The translations under genes were made by a program, and so were the position numbers. Under the pieces are notes generated by a model. It had not been told where the DNA came from. It did no database searches and saw nothing but the letters and a program-made list of their open reading frames with translations. A stretch of DNA of 64,000 bases from Neokomagataea anthophila (lineage in GTDB: Bacteria; Pseudomonadota; Alphaproteobacteria; Acetobacterales; Acetobacteraceae). Positions within the stretch are counted from its first letter, which is position 1. The number at the start of each line of letters is the position of its first letter. Location of the stretch: positions 1 to 64,000 of the forward strand of contig NZ_JAGRQH010000001.1 of assembly GCF_018122595.1 (NCBI RefSeq), written 5' to 3'. This document shows positions 26,527 to 35,569 of this stretch, in pieces.

Positions 26527-27387
26527 CTATAACAGCGCCAAAAATGCCTCAATAACCCCACTGCGATAATGCTCTTTGTGACACAAACCCCAAATCGGAC
26601 GCCCACCCAAACCCCATAAAAGTTGATGCAAACGCCCCTCCTGCAGCGCCGAATCAACAACAAGCGATGACAAAGCACTCACCCCACACCCAGCTTCAAC
26701 AGCCGTACGCACACTTTCATTCGATGGCAGGACTAACGAAACATCCAAATCCTCACCACACACACCTACCCTCGCCAAAGCCGCTTCCAAGGAGGAGCGC
26801 GTTCCTGAACCCTCCTCACGCATGACCCATCGCGCACGACGCAACCACTCTGCATCTACCTCGTCCGCACACGCCTCATTCTGCACCAAAATCAGACGAT
26901 CTTCCCCCACAACCCACTGCGCCAAAGCCGGGTGATCCACACGCCCCTCCACAATGCCTAAATCGACACGCCCTTCCAAAACATGCTGAGCTGCTTGCTG
27001 CGTATTCCCCTGTAAAACTTCAACAACTACATGCGGATAACGCTCCCGAAACGCCGTCAAAACGCGTGGAAGCCAATACCCCGCAATCGTTTGACTAGCG
27101 ACCACCCGTAAAGTGCCCCGGCGCAAACCACTTAACTCAGCCAAGACCTGCTCAGCACGATCAGCCCGCCCCACAACAGCGCGCGCTTCCTGCAAAAAAT
27201 CGCCTCCCACCTCCGTCAGGCGGATCCCCCGTCCCACACGATGAAACAGCTTCACCTTGTGCCGTTCTTCTAAAGCCGCAATAGCGGCTGAAACTGCCGA
27301 TTGCGTCATATGCAAAGCCTGCGCCGCCGCCGTCATATGTTCACGTTCAGCCACAGCGATAAACACACGCAATTGCTCCAGCGTCAT
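26527..27387 (-). CDS. LysR-family regulator (YeiE/CysB-like), probable regulator of the adjacent transporter
   Basis: A 286-residue regulator with an N-terminal helix-turn-helix (LRVFIAVAEREHMTAAAQALHMTQSAVSAAIA in pieces, key part AAAQALHMTQSAVS) and a C-terminal effector domain. It is divergent from the YeiH-family gene, 106 bp away, the same pairing as yeiE-yeiH in Enterobacteria, where YeiE responds to sulfite. That pairing supports a role in sulfur oxyanion stress, but the ligand here is an inference. Its 3' end adjoins a long AT-rich spacer. Confidence 0.88.
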   Translation of the reverse strand: MTLEQLRVFIAVAEREHMTAAAQALHMTQSAVSAAIAALEERHKVKLFHRVGRGIRLTEVGGDFLQEARAVVGRADRAEQVLAELSGLRRGTLRVVASQTIAGYWLPRVLTAFRERYPHVVVEVLQGNTQQAAQHVLEGRVDLGIVEGRVDHPALAQWVVGEDRLILVQNEACADEVDAEWLRRARWVMREEGSGTRSSLEAALARVGVCGEDLDVSLVLPSNESVRTAVEAGCGVSALSSLVVDSALQEGRLHQLLWGLGGRPIWGLCHKEHYRSGVIEAFLALL

Positions 27388-27403
27388 GCTGAGCTTCCTT
27401 CAA

Positions 27404-27457
27404 AATCATCGTAAAAATCGATTAGAATCATCATAATGAGGCGTTGGATTGATGATT
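27404..27457. promoter_or_regulatory. Candidate LysR operator between lysR and yeiH
   Basis: AATCATC occurs at 27404-27410 and again at 27426-27432, exactly 22 bp (two helical turns) apart, and its inverse GATGATT lies at 27451-27457. The spacing on one DNA face in a divergent LysR intergenic region fits a regulator tetramer site. Confidence 0.55.
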
Positions 27458-27493
27458 TACTCTCCTTGTATCCTGCACACAAGGAGACAACAC

Positions 27494-28531
27494 ATGACGC
27501 CACATCACCGCGCCACACCGTACATACCATCCGCAGCACAACTTTTACCGGGCATCGCGCTCTGCCTTCTCGTCACAGGCGGAGCCTATTCTGTCGCTGA
27601 AGCTGAGCATCTTTTTTTAGGCCACCCCGGCATCGAAGCCATGAATCTGGCCATCCTTATCGGCGCCACCACACGGCACCTCATCAAAACACCACCACAC
27701 ACAGAAAGCGGCATTCTTTTTTGTGCAAAGCCTATGCTTGAAGCCGCCATTCTCCTCTTAGGCGCCTCCATCAGCGCAACAGCGTTACTTCACGCTAACC
27801 CCTATCTCTTGATTAGCATCCTTGCACTTGTCGTCATCACTATTGGAGCAAATCTAAGCATTGGCTTGGCCTTCAAGCTGCCTTTCACACAAGCAGCGTT
27901 AATCGCATGCGGCAACGCCATCTGCGGCAACTCCGCCATTGTCGCTGTGGCCCCCCTATTAAAAGCAAAGCACTCCGATATTGCGGCCTGCATCACCTTC
28001 ACCGCTCTGCTGGGCGTCCTCGTTGTCTTATTGCTGCCGTTATGCGCACCGTATTTCGGCATGAATGAACTCGCCTATGGCACATTTGCGGGACTGACCG
28101 TCTATGCCGTCCCACAAGTCGTTGCCGCCACACACCCCATCGGCCAGACCGCACTACAAACCGGCATGTTCGTCAAACTCGGCCGGGTCCTACTTCTGGG
28201 ACCTACCTGCTGCGTAATGGCCCTCATACAACGGCGCCGCACACACTCCCCAGAACATGTCTCCCTTACCCGCTTTTTACCATGGTATATTCCGGGCTTT
28301 GTCATCCTTATGGTGTGCCGCTCCGTAGGACTAATCCCGGAACAAGCCCTCCTACCTCTACAGCACAGCGCAACATTCCTGACCGTACTCGCCATGGCAG
28401 CACTCGGGTTACGGATTAACCTCCACGAAGTCTTCCAAAACAATATCAAAATCTTAAGCGCCGCAGCACTATCGGTACTAACGCTCATCACCAGCGCATT
28501 ATTGATAACGCACTGGCTCTATGGCAGCTAA
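27494..28531 (+). CDS. yeiH: YeiH-family membrane protein (UPF0324, putative sulfate/sulfite exporter)
   Basis: A 345-residue inner-membrane protein with about ten hydrophobic segments. The start at 27494 is preceded by AAGGAG at good distance; an in-frame ATG 45 bp earlier lacks this. Family marks are IGATTRHLI near the N-terminus, the CGNAICGNSAIVAVAPLLKA motif and GMFVKLGRVLLLGP. The divergent LysR gene is the expected regulator. Function as a sulfur-compound exporter is assigned by family name and context, not demonstrated by the sequence. Confidence 0.88.
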   Translation: MTPHHRATPYIPSAAQLLPGIALCLLVTGGAYSVAEAEHLFLGHPGIEAMNLAILIGATTRHLIKTPPHTESGILFCAKPMLEAAILLLGASISATALLHANPYLLISILALVVITIGANLSIGLAFKLPFTQAALIACGNAICGNSAIVAVAPLLKAKHSDIAACITFTALLGVLVVLLLPLCAPYFGMNELAYGTFAGLTVYAVPQVVAATHPIGQTALQTGMFVKLGRVLLLGPTCCVMALIQRRRTHSPEHVSLTRFLPWYIPGFVILMVCRSVGLIPEQALLPLQHSATFLTVLAMAALGLRINLHEVFQNNIKILSAAALSVLTLITSALLITHWLYGS

Positions 28532-28549
28532 AATAAAATCCAGAGCAGA

Positions 28550-30388
28550 CTAACCCTCTAGTGATTGCAGTTCATACAAGCGGCGATAAATCCCACCTTC
28601 CTGCGCAACCAATTCCGCATGTGTACCATCTTCACGCAGTTCGCCTTGGCTAAAGACTAACAAACGGTCCAACTCCACCACGGTCGACAAACGATGAGCA
28701 ATCACAATCACCGTTCGATCTTTCATCAAACGCCGCATCGCTTCTTGCACCTGCGCTTCCGATTCAGAATCTAAGCTCGACGTTGCTTCATCAAAAACCA
28801 AGATTGGCGCATCGGCCAAAAATGCCCGGGCAATTGCCACACGCTGCCGCTCACCACCTGACAGCTTCACGCCGCGCTCACCAACCATGGTGTCATAGCC
28901 CTCAGGCAAACGTTCGATAAACGCTGCGGCATTCGCCTGATCCGCCGCCTGCTCGATCTCTTCACGTGAAGCACTGGGCCGAGCATAAGCGATATTCTCA
29001 GCCAGAGTACGGTGGAACAAAATAGGCTCTTGAGGAACAATCGCAATGCGTGACCGCAGGTCAGACTGCCGCACATGTGCAATATTCTGCCCATCCACCA
29101 AAACGCGCCCATCCGTCACGTCATATAAACGCTGCAAAAGCTTTGTGAGCGTCGTTTTCCCAGAGCCACTCGGCCCCACCAAAGCCACACGAGAACCCGC
29201 CTTAATCGTCAAATCCAAATCATTATAAAGCGGCTTTTTCTGCCCCGGATAACAAAAGCCAACATGCTCGAAACGAATTTCACCGCGTTCAATCTTTAAC
29301 GGTTCTGGCTGCACAGGATCAGCAATAGCAGGCTCTCGCTGGAAAACAGCCACAAGCTCTTCCATCTCATTCACCGAGCGCTGCACTTGGCTCACCTGCT
29401 GCCCCAAATCACGCAAATACCCTTGGATGAGGAAAACCATCGTCAGAACATAGGCAATATCACCTGGTCCAGCCTTGCCCTGCCACCACAACCACACGGC
29501 CAAACCAATCATCAGCATGCGCATACCGAGAGAGGCCAAAGCCTGTAAATTTGCGCTATTCGTCCCACGGATCCATGTCCGCAAAGTACGCCCACGCCAA
29601 CCACGAACAACACGATGCAGGCGCTTTTCCTCACGCGCTTCCGCACCAAAAGCCCGCACCACGGCATTACAGGTGACAGCATCCGCCATTGCCGCCCCCA
29701 TTTTCGTATCCCACGCATTCGCGGCACGCGCGGTCGGCGCCACATAACGCAACGTCAACATAATGGAGAGCCACGTAAACAGTACAACAAAGAGCCCTAA
29801 AGCCGCTCCCATCAACGGAGAGCGTACCGCCAGAACCACCGTCGTCCCCAATAGTACCAATACTTCCGGTACGATAAGCAAAAGCAGCGTGTCATCCAGC
29901 GTATCAATCGCCCAGATACCGCGCGTCAAACGCCTCACCGTGGAACCAGCAAATGTATTAGCGTGCCAATCCGTTGAAAAACGCTGTACCCGCGCAAAAG
30001 CCGTATCCGCGATACGCTGCATGATCGCCAACGTCAGATGCGAAATACCAATATAAGAGGAACGGCGCCCAAACAGCCCGACCAACCCCAAAACGATCAG
30101 ACCCGTCACCATCAGCGTCGCATCATCCCGCAACGCTAACAGAGCTTTATCCACCGTCACACCCGGCCCAGCCGTATGTTGGGAAATATCCGTGACCAAA
30201 CGCCCCGCCAAAACTGGCGTCGCAATATCCGCAAGCGTGGCCATAAAAACCCCTGCCAGCGTCTTTGCCAGCAAGGACGGATGGTCTAACCACCGACGCA
30301 CCACAAAGCCGACAACTTCCGTAAAAGGAATGTCAATTTTACGTCCCTCACGTTGCTGAGCAGACAAGACAGATGAATCTTTAGACAC
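28550..30388 (-). CDS. ABC exporter, fused membrane and ATPase domains
   Basis: About 612 residues from a GTG at 30388, chosen because GGAG lies six bases upstream; an ATG at 30433 opens a longer frame. Six transmembrane helices fill about residues 40-330, then an ATPase domain with Walker A GPSGSGKTT, Q-loop IVPQEPILF, signature LSGGERQRVAIA, Walker B ILVFDEATSSLD and H-loop IVIAHRLSTV. This is the MsbA/multidrug half-transporter architecture, working as a dimer. The substrate is unknown. It is the only gene of its operon and is separated from the LysR gene upstream by about 100 bp. Confidence 0.9.
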   Translation of the reverse strand: MSKDSSVLSAQQREGRKIDIPFTEVVGFVVRRWLDHPSLLAKTLAGVFMATLADIATPVLAGRLVTDISQHTAGPGVTVDKALLALRDDATLMVTGLIVLGLVGLFGRRSSYIGISHLTLAIMQRIADTAFARVQRFSTDWHANTFAGSTVRRLTRGIWAIDTLDDTLLLLIVPEVLVLLGTTVVLAVRSPLMGAALGLFVVLFTWLSIMLTLRYVAPTARAANAWDTKMGAAMADAVTCNAVVRAFGAEAREEKRLHRVVRGWRGRTLRTWIRGTNSANLQALASLGMRMLMIGLAVWLWWQGKAGPGDIAYVLTMVFLIQGYLRDLGQQVSQVQRSVNEMEELVAVFQREPAIADPVQPEPLKIERGEIRFEHVGFCYPGQKKPLYNDLDLTIKAGSRVALVGPSGSGKTTLTKLLQRLYDVTDGRVLVDGQNIAHVRQSDLRSRIAIVPQEPILFHRTLAENIAYARPSASREEIEQAADQANAAAFIERLPEGYDTMVGERGVKLSGGERQRVAIARAFLADAPILVFDEATSSLDSESEAQVQEAMRRLMKDRTVIVIAHRLSTVVELDRLLVFSQGELREDGTHAELVAQEGGIYRRLYELQSLEG

Positions 30389-30491
30389 AGGATACTCCAC
30401 CGCCCTTGTCCAAAAACAGGAGCAGCTCTTCATTCAGTCGATACTAATTGTCATCCATAGTGCCGGATGACCACAATATGAGGCAATGCCC

Positions 30492-31394
30492 TTACGCACG
30501 CCCTCGCCGGTAGCGCAACGTATCAATCAATAAAGACAATGCCGCAGAATTCTGACGTTTCGCCGGATAATACAGATAATATCCCGGGAAAGCCGGGCAC
30601 CAATCCTCTAACACACGAATAAGCCGCCCATCCGCCAACTCCTGCGATACGCGGTCTTCCATCACATAAGCCAAACCAAAACCACCCATCGCCGCACGGA
30701 TAATCATGTTCACATCATCAAAAGCAAGCTGCCCATCACAACGTATGCGGTATTCACGGCCATTTTTCTCAAACTCCCACGCATAAAACGTGCCTGCACT
30801 CACAAAGCGCATATTAATACAGCGTTGGTCGCCTAAATCTTGTGGCGTATGTGGAATAGAGTAACGAGCAAAATATGAAGGTGCACCGACAACGGCCATC
30901 CGTAGGTCAGGCCCTATTTTCACGGCCACCATATCCTTCGCCAGCGCTTCTCCCAAACGTACCCCTGCATCAAACCGTTCAGAAACAATATCTCGAAAGC
31001 CAGAATCCAGACTCATCTCCAAATGCAAATCCGGATAATGCGGCAAAATCGCTGCAAGCTTAGGCCATAATATGGTTTGGGCCGCATGTTCAGATGCCGT
31101 AATGCGAATATGCCCCGCTGGTTTGTCTCTTAACCGCCCCAAAGAGGCAAGCTGTGCAGCAATCCCATCAAAAGCAGGCTGTAGCGTCTGTAATAACTGC
31201 TGCCCAGCCTGCGTTGGGGCAACACTCCGTGTCGTACGCGTCAGAAGCGCAATTCCTAACCGCTCTTCCAAACGCCGGATAGTATGGCTCAATGCAGACT
31301 GAGACACCCCCAACCGGGCTGCAGCCCGAGTAAAGCTGCCTTCCTCGGCCACAGTCACAAACGCATTCAGATCGACAAGATTATCCCGTTGCAT
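30492..31394 (-). CDS. LysR-family regulator divergent from a dehydrogenase operon
   Basis: A 300-residue LysR protein: DNA-binding domain FVTVAEEGSFTRAAARLGVSQSALSHTIRRLE (key part AAARLGVSQSALSHTI), then an effector domain with ITASEHAAQTILWPKLAA, the pattern of the large PgrR/CrgA-type group. It is divergent from the MDR/SDR gene pair, with a palindrome next to its start codon, so it probably controls that operon and itself. The ligand is unknown. Confidence 0.9.
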   Translation of the reverse strand: MQRDNLVDLNAFVTVAEEGSFTRAAARLGVSQSALSHTIRRLEERLGIALLTRTTRSVAPTQAGQQLLQTLQPAFDGIAAQLASLGRLRDKPAGHIRITASEHAAQTILWPKLAAILPHYPDLHLEMSLDSGFRDIVSERFDAGVRLGEALAKDMVAVKIGPDLRMAVVGAPSYFARYSIPHTPQDLGDQRCINMRFVSAGTFYAWEFEKNGREYRIRCDGQLAFDDVNMIIRAAMGGFGLAYVMEDRVSQELADGRLIRVLEDWCPAFPGYYLYYPAKRQNSAALSLLIDTLRYRRGRA

Positions 31395-31396
31395 TC

Positions 31397-31411
31397 ATGA
31401 ATTGTATTCAT
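31397..31411. promoter_or_regulatory. Palindromic LysR-type operator
   Basis: ATGAATTGTATTCAT is a perfect inverted repeat (ATGAAT-TGT-ATTCAT) fitting the LysR T-N11-A rule. It lies 3 bp upstream of the lysR start codon and partly overlaps a second palindrome, ATTCATGAAT (31393-31402), that covers the start codon. This suits autorepression and control of the divergent dehydrogenase genes. Confidence 0.7.
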
Positions 31412-31535
31412 AAGAACATTCAATATTCAACGTATTCTCTTCTTATAAAACATTATTGTACCTTTCAAAACACAAAACATACCTGCTCGAACCACCTTCC
31501 CCTCAAGCAAAATTGTCTCACCCTAGGAGTACAAT

Positions 31536-32573
31536 ATGCGCGCAACTTTCATGCATAATGCAGGCGATGTCCGCATCGAAAATACGCCTGATGCAACTCT
31601 CCAAAAACCAACAGATGCTGTCATCCGCGTCGTCAGAGCTTGCATTTGCGGCAGTGACCTCTGGCCGTATAATGACATGCAAGCAGGGTCTACTCCACGC
31701 CCTATGGGGCACGAAGCCATTGGGCGCGTGGAAGCTATTGGCCCAGACGTACACCGCATCAAAGTCGGTGACCTCGTCATCATGCCCTTCGCATATTCAG
31801 ACGGCTCATGCCTTTTTTGTGATGAGGGCCTACCAACCTCATGCCAGCATGGCGGATTTTTCGGTCATGACCCCGCAGTAGGTGGTGCACAAGCCGAAGC
31901 GCTGCGTATTCCCTTAGCTGATGGCACTCTTTACCCGATAGATGCACCCCATGACGATGCCATGATGGCATCGCTCCTTACCCTCTCTGACGTCATGGGT
32001 ACCGGCCACCACGCAGCTCTGTGCGCGCATGTCCGCCCCGGAAAAGTGGCTGCCGTCATTGGAGATGGAGCCGTAGGCTTATGCGGCGTCATCGCCGCCA
32101 AGCGTCTCGGCGCTGAACGGGTTATCATGCTCGGCCGCCACCCATCTCGCTTAGCTCTGGCACGTGATTTCGGCGCAACAGATATTGTGAGTGAACGTGG
32201 AGAAGCTGCAATCGAACAAGTCCGCGCCCTCACAGGCGGGCATGGTGTACACTCCGTACTCGAATGTGTTGGCGCTCAAAGCGCTATGGATACAGCCATC
32301 GGCATCGTCCGCCCCGGCGGGGCAATTGGACGCGTTGGTGTGCCACATTATGAGAACATCACCGGCAGCCCCAAAAGCTTTTTCGATAATATCACGATTT
32401 CCGGTGGCCCTGCCCCCGTACGAAGTTACATCGACGATCTTCTGCCAGATGTCCTCGAAGGGCGCATCCAGCCGGGCCGTGTCTTTGATCACACTGTAGA
32501 CCTCAACGGTGTTCCCGCCGGCTATCGCGCAATGAACGAACGCTCATCCCTCAAAGTAATGGTACGCCCATGA
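31536..32573 (+). CDS. Zinc-dependent medium-chain alcohol dehydrogenase
   Basis: A 345-residue MDR-family enzyme. Catalytic zinc ligands are visible: Cys in RACICGSDLW and the HE pair in MGHEAIGRVE. The structural zinc loop reads DGSCLFCDEGLPTSC, with Asp in place of the first of the usual four Cys. The Rossmann motif is VIGDGAVGLCGVIAAKRLGA. It is closest in outline to the threonine/formaldehyde-dehydrogenase-like MDR group; the substrate is unknown. SD sequence TAGGAG precedes the start. Its TGA overlaps the SDR start (ATGA), so the two dehydrogenases are co-translated. Confidence 0.9.
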   Translation: MRATFMHNAGDVRIENTPDATLQKPTDAVIRVVRACICGSDLWPYNDMQAGSTPRPMGHEAIGRVEAIGPDVHRIKVGDLVIMPFAYSDGSCLFCDEGLPTSCQHGGFFGHDPAVGGAQAEALRIPLADGTLYPIDAPHDDAMMASLLTLSDVMGTGHHAALCAHVRPGKVAAVIGDGAVGLCGVIAAKRLGAERVIMLGRHPSRLALARDFGATDIVSERGEAAIEQVRALTGGHGVHSVLECVGAQSAMDTAIGIVRPGGAIGRVGVPHYENITGSPKSFFDNITISGGPAPVRSYIDDLLPDVLEGRIQPGRVFDHTVDLNGVPAGYRAMNERSSLKVMVRP

Positions 32574-33400
32574 CACATGTGACCGTTGTGATTGGTTCCG
32601 GCTCTATCGGCGTGGCTATTGCGCGCCGTGTCAGTGCCGGTAAACATATTCTTCTCGCTGATTTGCGCGAAGAAACAGCGCAAAAAGCCGCTCAGACCCT
32701 GCACGACGCTGGCTTTTCTGTCAGCACAGCAGCTGTAGACATTACCCAGCGGGAATCCGTTGCGACATTGGTCAACACAGCTACAGCCCTCGGGAGCATC
32801 ACTGGCGTCATCCATGCCGCAGGCGTTTCTCCGTCACAAGCATCCCCCTCCACCATTCTGGATGTTGATCTCTACGGCACAGCACTTGTGCTCGAATTAT
32901 TTGGCAATGTCATTGCACCATACGGCTCTGGCGTCGTCATCGCCTCTCAATCTGGGCATCGCCTCGGTGCCTTAACAGCCGAGCAAGACAAAGCTCTAGC
33001 AACGACGCCAACAGAAGACCTCCTCAACTTACCATTGTTACAGCCAGACCAAGTCTCAGACTCTTTACATGCCTATCAGCTCTCTAAACGCGCCAATGCC
33101 TTGCGGGTCCGCGCTGAATCGGTGCGTTGGTCTCAGCGCAAAGCCCGCATCAACACCATAAGCCCGGGAATTATTATAACGCCCCTCGCAAACGATGAGC
33201 TCTCCGGGGAGCGCGGCGCAGGGTACAGACGGATGATAGACCTTTCTCCCGTCGGGCGTGCAGGTACCCCCGATGAAGTCGCAACCGTTGGTGCCCTCCT
33301 CATGGGCCCCGCTGGGGCATTCATCACCGGCAGCGATATTCTAATGGACGGCGGGGTAACGGCCAGCTTCTTCTATGGCCCGTTAGCACCAAACGCCTAA
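32570..33400 (+). CDS. Short-chain dehydrogenase/reductase
   Basis: A 276-residue NAD(P)-dependent SDR. The nucleotide motif is slightly unusual, VIGSGSIGVAIARRV rather than TGxxxGIG, but NAG is represented by HAAGVSPS, the catalytic Tyr/Lys by AYQLSKRANALRV, and the C-terminal part ends FITGSDILMDGGVTA as in classical SDRs. It is the second gene of the LysR-controlled pair; the MDR and SDR may act in sequence on the same alcohol/ketone, which is an inference. Confidence 0.9.
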   Translation: MTHVTVVIGSGSIGVAIARRVSAGKHILLADLREETAQKAAQTLHDAGFSVSTAAVDITQRESVATLVNTATALGSITGVIHAAGVSPSQASPSTILDVDLYGTALVLELFGNVIAPYGSGVVIASQSGHRLGALTAEQDKALATTPTEDLLNLPLLQPDQVSDSLHAYQLSKRANALRVRAESVRWSQRKARINTISPGIIITPLANDELSGERGAGYRRMIDLSPVGRAGTPDEVATVGALLMGPAGAFITGSDILMDGGVTASFFYGPLAPNA

Positions 33401-33438
33401 CATCTCTGGCTCTGCCGTAAGCTTTTCCACAACACAAC

Positions 33439-33473
33439 TGATGCACGGGAACTCCCCCCCCTCTCGTGCATCA
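33439..33473 (+). terminator. Hairpin downstream of the dehydrogenase operon
   Basis: TGATGCACG and CGTGCATCA pair perfectly over 9 bp around a 17-nt loop. It lies 38 bp after the SDR stop. No T-run follows, so it may be a rho-independent-like or mRNA-stabilising stem. Confidence 0.5.
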
Positions 33474-33556
33474 CGCCAAACATCAAAAGACCTTCAAGCG
33501 AACATCATATACGGGAAAACCTCGCCTATCATGCTGTGGCGCGATAAGATGCCGCC

Positions 33557-34264
33557 ATGACCAATAACGCGCCGAAAACCTTACGTACATCCAAGCAAAA
33601 GCCCCCTAAGGCCATGAGCTTGAAGGCCGTAGATGCTTTTATCCGCGCACTCGCCGCAGCAAACCCCAACGCTGAGAGTGAACTGATCTACAATAATACG
33701 TTTGAGCTTTTGGTCAGCGTCGTACTCTCCGCTCAAGCAACGGACGTCTCAGTTAACAAGGCCACACGCGCCTTATATGAACGCGCTCCAGACGCACAAA
33801 GCATGGCCGCCCTTGGGGAAGACGCTATTGGCGACTATATCCGCACCATTGGGTTATGGCGCAGCAAAGCCAAAAACGTTGCCTTGCTGAGCGAACAACT
33901 TCTTACCCTTTATAATGGTGAAGTTCCTTCTGATCGGGACGCGCTCGAAGCCCTGCCCGGCGTTGGACGCAAAACAGCCAATGTTGTCATGAACGTTGCC
34001 TTCGGTGCTGACACTATGGCCGTAGATACGCATATTTTTCGTATCGGAAACCGTACTGGCCTTGCCCCCGGGAAAAACACGCGCCAAGTCGAAGACGGCC
34101 TCGTCAAACGCATTCCAAAAGAATTACTGCGCCAAGCCCATCATTGGCTTATTCTCCATGGACGTTATATTTGCAAAGCGCGCCGCCCAGAATGCTGGCG
34201 CTGCACCGCCACCGAATGGTGCACCTACCCCGACAAAACCCGCGACACGTCCAAAGCTAGATAG
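33557..34264 (+). CDS. nth: Endonuclease III (DNA glycosylase/AP lyase)
   Basis: Removes oxidised pyrimidines in base-excision repair. The 235-residue protein has the helix-hairpin-helix LPGVGRKTANVVMNVAFG, with the catalytic Lys, and the catalytic Asp in AVDTHIFRIGNR. The 4Fe-4S cluster ligands C206, C213, C216 and C222 keep the exact C-X6-C-X2-C-X5-C spacing. The N-terminus has a basic tail (SKQKPPKAM) beyond the usual start. Confidence 0.97.
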   Translation: MTNNAPKTLRTSKQKPPKAMSLKAVDAFIRALAAANPNAESELIYNNTFELLVSVVLSAQATDVSVNKATRALYERAPDAQSMAALGEDAIGDYIRTIGLWRSKAKNVALLSEQLLTLYNGEVPSDRDALEALPGVGRKTANVVMNVAFGADTMAVDTHIFRIGNRTGLAPGKNTRQVEDGLVKRIPKELLRQAHHWLILHGRYICKARRPECWRCTATEWCTYPDKTRDTSKAR

Positions 34265-34437
34265 TACAGTTCGATACTCGGGGTGGACGTCGGGGGTGCT
34301 TTGAGCCTTTCGGAAGATGGGCAAATAGATCATTATCCTATCAAGCGAATACGCTGTTCGTGAAGCGAACTTCCGTCAGATGATGCCTTCTCGTTGCGAA
34401 TGCGTGCATATCCAACAGGATCGACACCCACTTGTCT

Positions 34438-35496
34438 TTAACGAGATTCTTTTCTCTCATCATCGAGTAGCCACCCATTCGTTCGGAACCAAGCGATCTC
34501 GTCGCACAAAGTTTCCGCAACTGGACGAAATATCAGACCCAACTCAGCTTTGCTCTTGGCTACGCTGAAACGCGACCGTTCGTTTTCAGTCGATAAGGCA
34601 CGGGCTGTGGCCCAACTGAACAAGACTGGTTTACGGGTCAGACGCGCCTTGATCTCGCTGAGCATTGCAACTGTATAGAGCATGGCCAGTGGCAGCCGCC
34701 TCGAGGGGACTTCAACGCCGAGTGCCTCCCCGATTAACGGTAAAAGTTCTTTCATCGCAAAATGTCGACCGGCGGCAAGGTAGCGTTCGCCTCGACGCCC
34801 CTGCCGATGCGTTATGATCATCGCCTTCGCTACGTCACGTGCATCGACCAGACTGACTGACCCTGGCGGCACACCGGGAAGCTTTCCACGCGCTACGTCG
34901 AGGATTGTTTGCCCGGCAGAGGTCGGCCCCATGTCACCGGGACCATGCATCCAGCCCGGCAAGACCATCGCAGCCCAAAAATCGGAGTAGCGGTCGAGGA
35001 AACCTAACACTTCCTGATCAGAGAGGATCTTGCTGCGATAATAGTCGTCGGCATGGCGCTCATCGCGCAGCATGGTCTCGTCAACGACCTTACCACGCGG
35101 TCCACGCAATACGGCGATCGAACTGGCATGCACGAAACGACGTACACCTGCAGTATAGGCCCGCTCCAACAATGCACGCGTTCCCATTACATTGGCAGCG
35201 TGCAGCTTCGACCAGTGACGTCCTCCGGTATAGGAATCACGAAAATAGGCGGCAGTGTGAAAAATCACGTCAACGCCTACCAATGCTGGTGCAAACGCTT
35301 CTACATCGAGCATGTCACCGGTAACGATCTCGATGGTCAATCCATTGAATTGCTGTTTTGCTTTCTCCGGCGAACGGACCAAAGCACGGACACGAAAGCC
35401 CTGTATCAGCAACGCGCGCACCAGATTATTACCCAACAGACCGGTCGCACCGGTCACAAAAGCAAGCGGTGTCTGACCAGTTGAAAACGCATTCAT
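34438..35496 (-). CDS. NAD-dependent epimerase / dihydroflavonol-reductase-like oxidoreductase
   Basis: A 352-residue extended SDR. The cofactor motif is FVTGATGLLGNNLVRALL and the catalytic Tyr/Lys sits in DDYYRSKIL; HASSIAVLRG provides the Ser. The N-terminal half resembles dihydroflavonol reductase/hopanoid-associated sugar epimerase relatives; the reaction is unknown. Base and codon use differ from neighbours (more G/C-ending codons), and with the divergent MerR gene it forms a small unit that looks acquired. A good SD (GGAG, eight bases upstream) supports the start. The promoter is a MerR-type one described separately. Confidence 0.85.
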   Translation of the reverse strand: MNAFSTGQTPLAFVTGATGLLGNNLVRALLIQGFRVRALVRSPEKAKQQFNGLTIEIVTGDMLDVEAFAPALVGVDVIFHTAAYFRDSYTGGRHWSKLHAANVMGTRALLERAYTAGVRRFVHASSIAVLRGPRGKVVDETMLRDERHADDYYRSKILSDQEVLGFLDRYSDFWAAMVLPGWMHGPGDMGPTSAGQTILDVARGKLPGVPPGSVSLVDARDVAKAMIITHRQGRRGERYLAAGRHFAMKELLPLIGEALGVEVPSRRLPLAMLYTVAMLSEIKARLTRKPVLFSWATARALSTENERSRFSVAKSKAELGLIFRPVAETLCDEIAWFRTNGWLLDDERKESR

Positions 35497-35500
35497 GTCA

Positions 35501-35523
35501 AAAGCTCCATAAAAAGGAGCTTT
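35501..35523. repeat. Inverted repeat enclosing the ribosome site of the reductase gene
   Basis: AAAGCTCC (35501-35508) and GGAGCTTT (35516-35523) form an 8-bp inverted repeat around ATAAAAA. On the minus strand one arm contains the GGAGC ribosome-binding site of the reductase gene. The predicted transcript start lies near 35519, within the other arm, so complete folding in the mRNA is doubtful. Confidence 0.55.
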
Positions 35524-35525
35524 CG

Positions 35526-35556
35526 TCTATACGTGTGAACCATGGTTCATAGTCAA
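35526..35556 (-). promoter_or_regulatory. MerR-type promoter with 19-bp spacer and central palindrome
   Basis: On the minus strand TTGACT (35556-35551) and TATAGA (35531-35526) are separated by 19 bp, the over-long spacing typical of promoters activated by MerR proteins. The spacer holds TGAACCATGGTTCA (35536-35549), a perfect dyad centred between the two elements. It drives the reductase gene and lies 21-44 bp from the merR-type gene start, so the regulator likely untwists this promoter when it binds its inducer. Confidence 0.88.
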
Positions 35557-35569
35557 GGACAAGAAGCCC

